Assembly: GCA_033060915.1 (NCBI GenBank)
Contig: CM065380.1
Span: 42,503,001 to 42,567,000 of the forward strand
Length of the DNA: 64,000 nt
Source: Euryodendron excelsum
Taxonomy: Eukaryota; Streptophyta; Magnoliopsida; Ericales; Pentaphylacaceae
Reading direction: 5' to 3'
Each line of letters opens with the position of its first letter. Positions within the stretch are counted from its first letter, which is position 1. The translations under genes were made by a program, and so were the position numbers. The notes under the pieces were generated by a model. The model was not told the DNA's origin. It was given only the letters and a program-made list of their open reading frames with translations, and searched no databases. Positions 45,003-56,709 of this stretch are shown in pieces.

Positions 45003-46817
45003 ATGAATACTAGTCCAACATCCTCCATAATAGTGAAGGCCATGATTCACAAGCTTCAGGAGAACATACCATTGGAAAGCAGGAATGATAGCAGAAACCC
45101 CCTATGCAACCCACTTACCGCAATCCAGAAGGGACAATTCATGCCCAAGAGGAGCCCGAATACCAAGATCATTCCTTCCTAACCACGCAATCTTATCAAC
45201 TCGACATGAACCCAACCATAGAAACTTTACTGGACCCTTCCCATTATCACCTTGTCCTTACTACATTATTCGAACCTGAACCTATGATCGCTATGGCTCG
45301 ACCTGAACCTCAAACCAACAACCAAGGAGTTATACAACCTAAGCTACCTTTAGTCTTGCCAAAGAAGCCAATTGTACCCACCACTCTACCCGTCCTCACC
45401 AACCCTTCACCTGTGACAATCCCTTTGCTCATAAATCCAAGGATAACTCTTCCCACCATAACCCAAACACCAATACCTAGTCTTCATAACGTCCCATGGA
45501 ATTACTCACTTTATAAGGGCACCAAAGAGCCCGTAACAGAAATAGGGGGGATGACTCGGTCAAGGCGCCTCTACACCTCTGTTGAAGTGGAAAGGAAAAG
45601 GAAGGGGAAGGATAAAGAAGGAGAATGCTCCAACCAACCAACAGATCAAGAGATGTCAGAATTCACCAAAGCTTTAGGAAAGGTGGACTACGATATCATG
45701 GAACAACTTAGGCAAGCCCTAGCCCATATTTCGATGTTGGGTTTGCTGCTCGCTTCTGAAGTGCACCGAAATGCTTTAATAAAGATCCTCAAGGATGCTC
45801 ATGTGCCTGAGAGTTTCACACCAGATTATCTACATGACATGGTGAGTCTCATCATGGCCCCAAACATCATCACCTTCTCTGATAACGAGATTCCGACTGA
45901 TGGAACAGGCCATACCCGGGCTTTGCATATCGCTGTAAGAATAAGAGGAAAAATGGTAGCCAAAGTATTGATAGATAATGGGTTGGCTTTAAACGTGTGC
46001 CCGTATTCTACCCTAGAAAGGCTGGGAATGGACCAAACTTACTTGAAAAATAGTGGTATGATCATTTGTGCCTTTGATGGTTCTCGGAGGGAAACCATGG
46101 GGGAAATTGAAATGCCTGTTGAGATAGGACCAATAACCTTCACAATTAAATTCCAAGTCTTGCACATTCCGGCTGTCTACAATTTGCTGTTAGGAAGACC
46201 TTGGATTCATTTGGCGGGTGCAATTCCTTCTAGCCTTCATCAGAAAGTCAAGTTCATCGTGGGCTCCAAGCTAATCTCTATTTTCGCTGAAAAGGAGCTC
46301 GCTGTATGCAAAGCTGATATGGTTACATCTGACACTGAACTACCTCTTGCTTTCAGTCATTCGAATATATCACTGTTGTACAGAAAGAAGATCAAGTGGA
46401 GCCGAAATATTCCAAGAATTCTCAAATGATAGTACGGTACTTTAAAGCAAATAGTTTTCATCCAGGCAAAGGCCTAAGGAGATGTTTACAAGGAAGACCC
46501 GAAATCGTAGAAATACTGTTGGCTGAACCCAGCTTTGGGTTGGGATATGAACCCACAAGAAAGGAGAAAATAGTAGCAGCACGGAAGAAGAGGGCTGATA
46601 AGAAACTTGTCGCGGGACTCTCGGACCAATTCAAGCAGTTGGACATGGGGGAAGGAATATCTATATTAAATAAGAAGAAGAGAAAAGTCCAAGAATAAGC
46701 CCCCGTCATGACGGCCAGCATTGGAGTAACCCAAGATGGATCCATTTGAACGATATTGCCAGGCGAAAGGTTGCATAATTGGGTCAGCAAAGACATCATC
46801 CGTGCTCGCAAGTTTCG
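45003..46817 (+). pseudogene. E2 gag remnant plus protease, exon 1
   Basis: The ATG at 45003 matches the E1 start, but a frameshift near 45090 moves it out of frame; the readable frame is 45104-46429. A 1-base loss near 46342 shifts the rest into 46396-46698, which ends at a stop at 46696. The protease loop at 45974 reads DNGL where E1 has DNGS, so the serine beside the catalytic Asp is lost. LLLGRPWIHLAGA and FHPGKGLRRCLQGRP follow. The exon ends at the donor 46817/46818. Confidence 0.85.
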
Positions 46818-46974
46818 GTACACAGCTTACTAGAGCGAGATCTCAGAGCAACTGATTTGCCATAAACAAACTTTGTCCTTTTAATTTATTTGTCTTAACT
46901 TTTTAAAATCAAGTTACCAATGAAAAAAATACTCCTTTCTTGTTTGATCCATTGTACACTATTTTCTATGCCAG
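46818..46974 (+). other. E2 intron between protease and RT
   Basis: GT at 46818 and CAG at 46972-46974; 157 bp, the same length and position as in E1. Confidence 0.8.
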
Positions 46975-49900
46975 GGACCCTTGTATCCGATATCTTACTC
47001 AGCTAATCCGGAGAATGCCAATCCTGATAAATGATGACTTGAACACCAAGTTTGATTACCAACAACTGCGAAATGAAAAAGATGTAAATTTTTCATAAGA
47101 GGTGCCAGAGGAAATTTGGGAACAAATAGAAAGACATGAGAATCGTAATACCCCAAACATTGAGGAAACAGAAACCGTTAATTTGGCAAATGAAGGGGAT
47201 CCAAAAGAGCTTAGAATCGGTACAAGCCTAGATCAATGGCAGCGCAAAGAATTATTGGAACTATTGCGTGCATACTTGGATGTTTTCGCATGGTCCTATC
47301 AAGACAAGACTGGGTTGGATGAATCCATTGTGGAACATAGACTACCCTTGGACCCGTAGATGAAACCCGTTAAGCAGAAGCTAAGAAGATTGAAGCCCGA
47401 ATGGAGCCAGAAGATCAAGGAGGAGGTGATTAAACAATTCTAGGCAGGATTCCTGCAAGTAGTAGAGTATCCTCAATGGCTGGCTACTATTGTCTCGCTA
47501 CCTAAGAAAGATGGCAAGGTGCGGATGTGCATTGACTTTCGAGACCTCAACAAGGCCAGTCCAAAGGATGATTTTCCTCTCCTACACATAGACTTGCTTG
47601 TTGACAACACGGCCGATCATGGAATGTTTTCCTTCATGGACGATTTTTAGGTATATAATCAGATTAAGCTGGCTAAAGAGGATCGGGAGAAGACTGCTTT
47701 TATTACCCCCTAGGGAGTATATTGTTATAAAGTCATGCCATTCAGACTTCGCAATGTAGGGGCAACCTACCAAAAAGCCATGGTAACCTTATTCCATGAC
47801 ATGATGCATCAGGAAGTAAAAATCTATGTGGATGACATGATCGTCAAGTCCAACCAGCGGAAAGACCACCTGTTCAACCTGCGGAAGGTGTTTGACCGCC
47901 TTCGTAGGTATCAGCTTAAGCTAAATCCTGCCAAATGCACATTCAGAGTATCTTCAGGGTAGCTGCTGGGGTTTATAGTCAATGAAAAGGGGATAGAGGT
48001 TGATCCTGCCAAAGTAAAGTCCATTGTCGAAATGCCAGCACCAAAGGGGGAAAAGGAGGTTTGATCTTTTCTAGGAAAATTAAACTTTATCAACAGGTTC
48101 ATCGCCCAAATGACCCACCTGTGAGAACCTATTTTCAAGCTCCTTAAGAAAAACGTTCCAAAAGAGTGGGATGATAACTGTCAAATAGTTTTTGAGAAAA
48201 TCAAAGAATATTTTCGAAATCCCCCTGTCCTAGTGGCACCAACCCCGCGACGTCCTTTGTTGATGTACATGTCAGTGTTAGAGACTTCCATGGGATGCGT
48301 TTTGGGGCAACATGATGAAACGGGAAGAAAAGAGCAAGCCATTTACTACCTCAATAAGAAATTTCTGTCGTATGAAGCAAAGTATTCTAATCTCAAGAAA
48401 ACTTGTTGCGCATTAGCCTGGGCAGCTCACAGGCTTCGACACTACATGCTCTATCATACCACCTTCCTTAACTCTCAAATGGATCCCCTCAAGTATATAT
48501 TTGAGAAACCAATGCTGTCTAGTAGAATTGCTCGATGGCACATGATCCTGTCAAAATTCGACATCGTGTTCACTACCCGTAAAGCAGTCAAGGGGCAGGT
48601 GATAGCTGATTATCTGGCCGAGAACCCTATTGATGATTATCAATCCATGGAGCCCCAATTTCCCGATAAAAATATACTGTGTGTTAATGACGCATCCGAA
48701 GAGCAAGCAGGAGCCAAGTGGAAGATGTATTTCGACAGGGCTACTAACAAAAAGGGAGCTGGCATTGAGACAGTAATAGTGTCAAGAGCAGGCAGTCACT
48801 ATCCAATTGTGGTTAAGCTGCAACTTGAACGGTACACCAATGACATCGCTGAATATGAGACTTGCATCCTGGGATTAAGATTGGCATTAGAAATGAAAAT
48901 TGGCGAACTGGTTGTTTTCAGCGATTCAGATTTGGTTATTCAGCAATCCAAGGACGTATACCAAACTCGAGATGCTAAACTTTCCCCGTATCATCAACAG
49001 GTCAGAGATTTGTGTCAGCTATTCAGAAGCGTGGATTTTCATCATGTTTTCCTTTGCTACGTTAGCTGCAGCAATCAACGTCGACAGGGGCACTAAAATA
49101 CCCCCTCTACAAATCTTTACCAGGGATATCCCTTCTTATTGCCTGCACACAACTGGTGAACCCAGCGAGAAACCATGGTTTTATGACATCCAGAGGTACA
49201 TCCAGGCCAAGACATTCCCCAACACAGCATCACAACGAGATAGGAAAACTATTTGTCGTTTGGTAGCTCATTATTTCATGACAGGAAATGAGCTTTTCAG
49301 GAGATCATGGTTCGGGCCTCTAAAGATGCGTCAATGCCATCGAAGCCAAAGTTATCATGGAGGAAGTGCACGAAGGAGTTTGCGGTCCCCACATGAATGG
49401 CCACATGCTTGCAAAGAAGATTCTCCGGATAGGGTATTACTGGTCAACGATGGAGTCAGATTGTATTAGATATGTTCTTCGGTGTCACAAGTGCCAAATA
49501 CATGGGGATAAGATCAAAGCACCGCCGACTGAGCTCCATTCCATGTCAGGCCCATGGCCTTTTTCTATGTGGGGGATAGATATGATTGGTCCAATCACTC
49601 CTAAAGCTTCCAACGACCATCGCTTCATCCTGCTCGCCATTGATTATTTCACTAAATGGGTGGAAGTCGTCTCTTACGTTCACATCACCAAGAGGGTCGT
49701 AGAAAGGTTCATAAAAAATCACATCATCTGCCGGTACGGGATTCCCGAGTCACTCATTACTGACAATGCTTCCAATCTAAACAACGAGTTGATGTCAAAG
49801 CTATGCCAAACATTTTGCATTACTCACCAGAATTCGGTCACCTACCAGCCTCAGATAAATGGAGCAGTGGAAGCAGCCAATAAGAACACTAAGAGAATAC

Positions 49901-50421
49901 TCTGAAAAATGATTGATAACTATAGAGATTGGCATGAGAAACTTCCTTTTGCACTGATGGCTTACCGAACTACTATGAGGGTCTCCACCAGAAGCACTCC
50001 TTTCGAGCTGGTCTACGGCACTGAGGCAATCATTCCTGTTGAGATTGAGATTCCTTCACTAAGGATCTTAATAGAAACCAAACTAGATGAAGCAGAATGG
50101 ATCGAAGACCGGTATGCCCAACTCTGCCTGCTAGATGAGAAGCGGCTAGCTCCGGTTTACCACGCTCAATGCTACAGAAGGCGAATGGCTAGAACGTTTG
50201 ATAAGAAGGTACGACTTCGATCATTCCAACCAGGAGATTTGGTGCTCAAGAAGGTGTTCCCCCATCAGGAGGCAGCATAGGGGAAATTTGCTCCAAACTA
50301 TGAAGGGTCATTCGTGGTAAAGAGGGTCTTGTCTGGAGGAGCTCTCGTTTTGGAGGAAATGGATGGCCAAGAATTCCCTAGCCTATTAAATTTAGATGCT
50401 GTCAAACACTACTACATATGA
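46975..50421 (+). pseudogene. E2 pol: RT, RNase H, archaeal-type RNase H, integrase
   Basis: Same domain order as E1. RT keeps YVDD near 47824. The first RNase H and the second (MYFDRATNKKGAG, AEYET, SDSDLV) lie in the open frame 48233-49096, and integrase lies in 49357-49905 and 49909-50280 (CHKC, GIDMIGP, LITDNAS, VEAAN). Stops lie at 47096, 47357, 47441, 47648, 47711, 47960, 48062, 48122, 49903 and 50278. A deletion of about 25 bp near 49050 and one extra base near 49325 shift the frame. The stops at 47711, 49903 and 50278 coincide with 6904, 9121 and 9496 of E1. The natural end is TGA at 50419-50421. Confidence 0.9.
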
Positions 50422-51677
50422 TTCCGAAAGTTAGACCATTGGTTTCTATGAAGAAGCAATAAAATCTACTCTCCTCATTCTCCACTAATTAATAGGGTAG
50501 TGTTTCAAGGATAAATCTCTATGGACTAAACAATCTAATTCCAAGATGACGAGAGGCCCTCGTTTCATTTTCTATCCAATTAAAACGCATATATATGTAA
50601 CCTTTGTCAAACCCTTAGAGCCTATTGCTTTCTTTCAGGAACATTCCCTAACAAAGTGATCATGCTAAGACAAAGTAGAGGCATTGGAGATATGCGTAAA
50701 AAAAAAAAAAACCCTTGAATTATTACCTTAAGTTCGCACAAACATGGGTATTAACCGTTGGTAAAAAAAAAAAAAAAGTGTGCGATGAGATACCCGAAGA
50801 AAGATGGGAATACGCAAAAAAAGTGCTATTAAACCAAAAACTATTGATGGCGATCACTAGTAGAATGGTAGGCTTGAGCCTTTTCCTTTTCTTTCAAAAG
50901 TAAAAAAAAAAAAAAACCCACACCACAAACCCTAGAAGCCCTCTCAGATTAGAGTTAAATTGATTAGTGCAAATGAGCTTACTAAAATATGCCATTGGCT
51001 GGAGAATGATGCGAGTAGCGTTTAGGAGCTTCTCAACAAAAACCGGAGACCAAGCTGAGGAAAGAGAGAGAAAGAAGAGAGAAAAGTTAAGCGCTTCCCG
51101 AGGATGCGGTGAAAACCCGAAAGGGCACCGTAGGTAAAAAGGTAAGGATGTGGCAAGATACACAATTGTCAACCCTAGCGAAAACCTGCAAAGGCGCCTT
51201 GGTGCAAAAATGACAGAGCTGGGACTGGTGAAAACCCTCAGGGGCACTAGTAGTAAAAATAGCAAAAAAAAAAAAAAAAAAAGGAGGGTTGGGAGCAAAA
51301 GATTTAGATGTAAGAAATAGCTCAAGCTACTGCATTCCCCAGAAGTTAATGTATGAAAGCAACAGTGTAAAAGTCGGAAGGTGTCTCGAAAGGCATTCTC
51401 CGGTTTAGCCCAGTTAGAGTTAAAAGAAGCAGGGGTTTCCTTTCGCGGGACAATCAGTGAGTTAGAGAATCAAACAAAAAGGAGTTATTTTTCATTAAGC
51501 TACGATTTTCATTTAACTTTCCCCAAATTTGTTGCTATACTAATCATGCAGGAAAGTCACATCAAAAGTACGGGAGGTCATGAATTCATAAGACAAAAAG
51601 AGGCATAATACTAAACAAAGTATGTTTTTCTACAAATGCAGAAATCAGTAAATCTAAGAGCGAGGGGCAAAAATATA
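50422..51677 (+). other. E2 spacer between integrase and antisense gene
   Basis: Aligns with 9640-10841. It holds A tracts at about 50699-50711, 50764-50777 and 51263-51281. No gene is seen. Confidence 0.7.
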
Positions 51678-51920
51678 TCACTCCCCGTCATCATCAGAGG
51701 ACGAATCAGCTATACGGGGATCCATTGGCTCACCAACCATAGGAGGAACACCCGAAGAAGTACCCGCTGCTGATGATCCAGGCTGGCCCTGCTCGTAGTA
51801 TGCACATTGGGCCCGAAGCACGTCCCCCTCTCGGGTCAGGGACTCCACAGTCTCCCGCAAGGACTGGCTATCCGTCACATCAATCTCCAGGGAGGTGGAG
51901 CTGTCTAGAATGCTTCGTGG
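51678..51920 (-). pseudogene. E2 antisense ORF, C-terminal fragment
   Basis: On the minus strand, residues SQSLRETVESLTREGDVLRA to the acidic end DSSSDDDGE and a stop at 51680-51678 match the C-terminus of the E1 antisense protein. Everything upstream in the gene is missing because the sequence changes abruptly to L3 at 51921. Confidence 0.75.
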
Positions 51921-54900
51921 AAAATAGGTTTGGAAAGGGGAAGTTTTAGAAACCCTAGACTTGGAAGGCTATAGTTTTGACGTAAAAAATAAGTTTTGGA
52001 AACATGTGTAGTTTTGATGTAGAAAACAAGAGGTTTTGAAAACCTAGGTTTTAAGGCAAGTTTGAAAACTATGTTTTTGGAAAGAAAATTAAGGTTTCCT
52101 AATGGTTAGTTCTAGGGCTTGACTTGGGCTCTAAGGAAAGAGTTTTTGGAAAGTGCGTATTTGGAAGAAAATCGTAGAGAGGAATTTTTGGAAAGTGAAT
52201 TTAAAGAGAGAGTTTTTGGAAAGAGATATTAAAGAGAAGGAGTTTTTGGAAAGTGTGTTTTTAGAAACGAAGATTTTAGAAGGAAAATCCTAGAGGGGAG
52301 TTTCTAGAAGGAAGATTTTGGGAAGAGAGGTTTTTAGAAAGATTTTTAGGGAGCGTTTTTAGAAAGTAGATCTTGAGGAGAGTATTTCGGAAGGTAATTT
52401 TTTTAAAAAAAAAGAGTTTTGAAAAATAGATTTTGGGAGGGAGTTTTTGAAAACAACTTTGGAAATGAGAGTTTTAGGAAAGCGTGTTGGAAAAGAGATT
52501 TTTAGGAAGGGATTTTTGAAAATAGAGTTTTTTGGAAAGTATAAAAATGTCTCACTTTCCTAAAGCGATTCTAACCATAAGAAGGCTAGAACCACTTTAA
52601 GAAAGTGGTTTTAAGAACAACAAGATTTGAAAATATGGACCGTAAAAGTCACTTTGCATGTAACACTTTCCTAAAGCAACCTTAGCCATGGAAAAACTAG
52701 AATCACCCTAGGATTGTGATTTTGAAAACATGTTTTGAAAAAGAGATTTTGATGCAATTGTGAAAACAAGTTTGAAAATGATTTTTGGAAGATGCAAGAT
52801 CATGATATGCACAATGCAAATTTGGGGTCGTGAACATACAAGGCTAAGGCTTCACCACATAATCAAGGGGGCCAAACCCACGTGGTCTCCAGTTAGCCTA
52901 AAGGAAAGCCCCCGACACGGTGACCCTCCGATAGTCTAATCCTACACATGGACCGGGAGTCCTCTTGTTTCAAGCATGCAAAGAAAGGGGGGGAAAGAGA
53001 TGAGGGATTAAAATAGAGAAAACCCAAGTGGGTTAGGAGAGAGAAAAGAGAGGGGGAAAGTACAGAAATTTAAAGAGAAAGCCTACAGTATATCTTGTTT
53101 ATTTTGCGCGCCTTGCTTGTCTTCGGTCTTCGGTCTTCGTCTTGATCTTCATCTTTAATCTTCAAGAGTTGTCTTCAAACTTTAGATTGCAGCTCTTCAA
53201 GTCTTCAAACGAGGATTGAAGGCTAGTGTATGAGTGTATGGGGGTATGTATGAGTGTATAGAAGGCTAGGGTTTAGTGTATGGTGGGTAGGGTTTGGAAA
53301 ACCTAGGGAAGCTAGGGTTTTGGGAGTGTACGAGCTTTGTGTATTGAAAATTAAGGTTTTCAGACTGAGTTTGCGGACCTCTTTCACGCTAAAGGAGACT
53401 GTATTTATAAAGATGGGATAGACCTGGGGCCTGTTGCAGTGGCGCTAGGGCAAAATTCTTCTTAGCACCACTACTAGTGGGGCTAGCCAGTTAGGAAAGT
53501 TTTAAGGTTAGCAAGTAACGTATCTTTAGAAGATTTGGGCGCCTGTACTAGTGACTACCATGCAATTCTTAGCCTAGCTTCACTAGGAGTGACTTCGGAA
53601 AGTCCGGGAATGATTTGAAGAGGCCGGGAATGACCCAGAGGGCTGAAAAAGGGTAGGAACACTTAGAATAGTGTCCCAGAGGTATTTGACTTGAAAAATG
53701 AGGATAAGATGTGCTAGAAGGATTGACAGGGCTGTTAGGGGCAAAACTGTCAACCGGGCTGGAAAACTGTCGAGATGGACTCGGAATGTCCCGGAAGAAG
53801 ACTCAAGATTTGGAAACATTATTTAGAAGGTTCCCAAAGGTTGCTGGTTTGATACCCAGAACCAGTGTGGTTGGAAAAGGCGATCGGCCCACTAGGGGCA
53901 AAACTGTCATGTTGCACCGGGTTTGCCAGTACTAACTTGGAAAGATCCGGAATGATAAATGAAGGTTGAGAATACTATAGGAAGCATTCTTGGGAGGTTA
54001 CTGGTTTGATACCCAGGGCCAGTGTGGTTCCCGGGGCACTCGGTTGCCTAGGGACAAAATGGTCATCTTGACCGAAAAGCCTTGAAATTAACTGAAAGGC
54101 ACCTAATCATGCCAGATCATCTCTAGGATGATCTTAGGAGGGTGGACTTACCGTTCTGAGGGCTTAGGTGTGCTCTCAAGAAACGTGTCGAAAAATGGCC
54201 CTAAGGGCAGTTTGGTCATTTTTCACCAAAGTGGGCTAGCAGGCACTGGTGTTGACCTGGGTTTTGAGTGTTTCCGCCACTCTGACGATGGTTGTGTGAT
54301 ACAGGGATTTGTTGGCAATTCCCTATATTGACCTATTTGCGAGTATTTCCACTACTCTAACGGTTGTAATGTTTGTGAGTATTTCCACTACTCAGACTGT
54401 CTCGAGGAATAAACTGTCTCGAGAGAGGGATTGAAAAGGGGTCTTACCGTCTCTGAAAAGACATGCCTGATTTGGGACTGTCTCGAGGAATAAACTGTCT
54501 CAAGAGAGGGATTGGAAAGGGGACTTACCGTCTTCGGAAAGATGTGCCTGATTTGGAACAGTCTCGAAGAATAAACTGTCTCGAGAGAAAAATCGAAAAG
54601 GGGACTTACCATCTTCGAAAAGACGTGCCTAATTTGGAACCGTCTCGAGGAATAAACTGTCTCGACAGAGGGATTGGAAAGGGGTCTTACCATCTGCGAA
54701 AAGACGTGCCTGATTTGGGACCGTCTCGAGGAATAAACTATCGAGAGAGAGGGATTGGAAAGGGGACTTACCGTCTTCGGAAAGACATGCCTGATTTGGG
54801 ACCGTCTCGAGGAATAAACTGTCTCGAGAGAGGGATTAGAAAGGGGACTTACCGTCTTCAGAAAGACGTGCCTGATTTGGAATCGTCTCGAGGAATAAAC

Positions 54901-55370
54901 TGTCTCGAGAAAGGGATTAGAAAGGGGACTTACCATCTTCGGAAAGACGTGCCTGATGTGGAACCGTCTTGAGGAATAAACTGTCTCGAGAGAGGGATTG
55001 GAAAGGGGACTGACCGTCTTCGGAAAGACGTGCCAGATTTGGAACCATCTTGAGGAATAAACTGTCGAGAGAGAGGGATTGGAAAGGGGACTTACCGTCT
55101 TCAGAAAGACGTGCCTAATTGGAGTAGATTTACCCTCTCGAGGAGTCAACTGTCTCGAGAAAGGGGTTTGAGTTAGAGTTGGAAAGAACAATGTCCTTAA
55201 GGGCATTTTAGTCATTTTGCCTCTATTTGGGCCTGGCAGGCCGGCGAAGTGATGGACAGACAGGATTTGGACTTAGAAAGTTGGTGTCGATTGGAATACG
55301 TCCACAATGACTTGAACACAAGTATGGACTGAGTGTAGACTTCCGAGCGGTCAAAAATGGGGTGCTTACA
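51921..55370 (-). repeat. L3: E3 3' LTR, minus strand, truncated
   Basis: Starts TGTAAGCACCCC at 55370 (minus strand), directly after a polypurine tract, and follows the U3-TATA-R order. It stops at a point equal to about base 3170 of the full LTR, so it lacks the last 2 kb. TATA is at 53402-53409. Confidence 0.85.
54393..55130 (-). repeat. 81-bp tandem repeats in L3 (about 9 copies)
   Basis: The same unit as in the E1 LTR and L2, the longest array of the set. The long open frames on both strands are repeat artefacts. Confidence 0.85.
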
Positions 55371-55393
55371 GCTGCCCCTCTTTTTCTGTCTTT
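55371..55393 (-). promoter_or_regulatory. E3 polypurine tract
   Basis: On the minus strand AAAGACAGAAAAAGAGGGGC, then AGC, abuts the TG end of L3. Nearly identical to the E1 tract. Confidence 0.8.
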
Positions 55394-56709
55394 GCTTGTC
55401 AAAGAAAGAAAACGATAAGAGTAAGAGTCCCATGTTGACCGTGAGGCAGTCGGAGGGACGGACATTGGAAATCTTTCGACAACGGTGGTCGAAAACGGAT
55501 AACAGGCCAAAAAGGCCTTCGAAAACGAATTTTAACGGGAAAAAGGGCAAAGCTACCCAGAACTTGCAACTAGCACCACTAGCAGTGGTGCCTTTGGCAG
55601 AAAATGCCTAGCGCCTCTGCTAGTGGGGCCAAGCTTAGAGTTAAAACCAGAAAATTTTTAGTTCAAATGGCTGCGGCATTGTGGAGAATTCGCGTAAATC
55701 CGAGAGATTCTGCGTGAGAATTGACTTGAACCTTGAAGCGGCACTTCTTGGAGACCATGGGTGATTGCCGAAAGGAGACCACGTCGCCGGAAGAGAAGAT
55801 TTCCCCGGAGAACTCCCAAAAACTAAGTTTTCAAATTTTGTTGATTTTGATGTGTAGAACTTTGTTTGAATCATGTGAATAGTGGAACTTGATGTTTTGA
55901 TATGTTTTGAACATGATGGTGATGTTATTTTTGCTTTTTGGTGCTTGTTTGATTGAATTTGAGTGATTATATATAAATATGTGAAGAGGGTTTTTTGCAA
56001 GAATAGTGAATTTGTTTCTACAAACTTGGGCATTGGATTTTCTGGCTATATTTTTGTGCAATGTGCCCTAGAAAAATGTGTTTAATAACCGTATGAAGTT
56101 TCGCGATTTTTTGAAAACTCGGTGAATTTTTTATTTTTTGAAAAATAGGAAAATACTTAGAAAATTTAGAAAAATGAGAAAGCTTAAGGAATTGATGGGA
56201 TTTTTAGAGTTTAAAATTTTGAAAAAGGTAGGAATATCTTTGGGAAACATTTGAAATGATCTTGAAGAATTTTAAGGCATTTTTGAAAACCATGAATTTA
56301 TTGGAAAAATAAAACATGTGTTTTTGAAAATTTTAAAAAATTGAAAAGTGTGCACGAGTGCTGATGTCATGTGATTGTAACGTTGTGAAGTGCACAATTT
56401 ATTTTTTGTGTTGATGTCATGGGTGTTGTAGGGGCCATTTTTAAATGGAACTCTGCCGAAATTTTAGAAATTAGGGAAAGAGTTAGAAAAAGTTTTTAGA
56501 AACAAAATCATTTTGGAGGAAAAAGACAAAGAACCCTTGAGATGTGATTTGAAAATTAGAAAATCAAGATGTTTAGAAATTTTGTTTTTGATTTGTTATT
56601 TGAAATCCTTTATTTGTTTTGTTTGTGTTAGTTGTTTATTTTATTTTACTATTATTTGAATTGCATGTATGGCATGTTAACGTCTCTTACCTTGGCTTAC
56701 CTTTCCAGG
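55394..56709 (+). other. Upstream region and probable 5' intron of the E3 antisense gene
   Basis: Homologous to the minus strand of 12521-13846. It has GGCGCC-type palindromes at about 55565-55632, a degraded donor near 55825 (AAAAACTAAG where E1 has AAAAGGTGAG), A/T-rich intron-like sequence, and the acceptor CCTTTCCAG just before the ATG. Confidence 0.55.

Larger units (their letters stand above)
43500..51920 (+). mobile_element. E2: Tat/Ogre-type element, sister of E1, both ends damaged
   Basis: Aligns with E1 from the last 104 bp of the 5' LTR to the middle of the antisense gene, in the same orientation. It shares the gag loss, the 157-bp intron and three nonsense codons with E1, yet differs by many substitutions and its own frameshifts, so it is not a recent copy of E1. 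The 5' LTR was split by L2, and the 3' part is lost at the junction with L3 (51920/51921). Confidence 0.88.

Noticed and set aside
54388..55215. Open frames of 275 aa (minus) and 169 aa (plus) in L3, and the like at 42671-43240 and 14104-14469
   Set aside because: They follow from the 81-bp (27-codon) repeat unit, appear on both strands and in several frames, and match no family.
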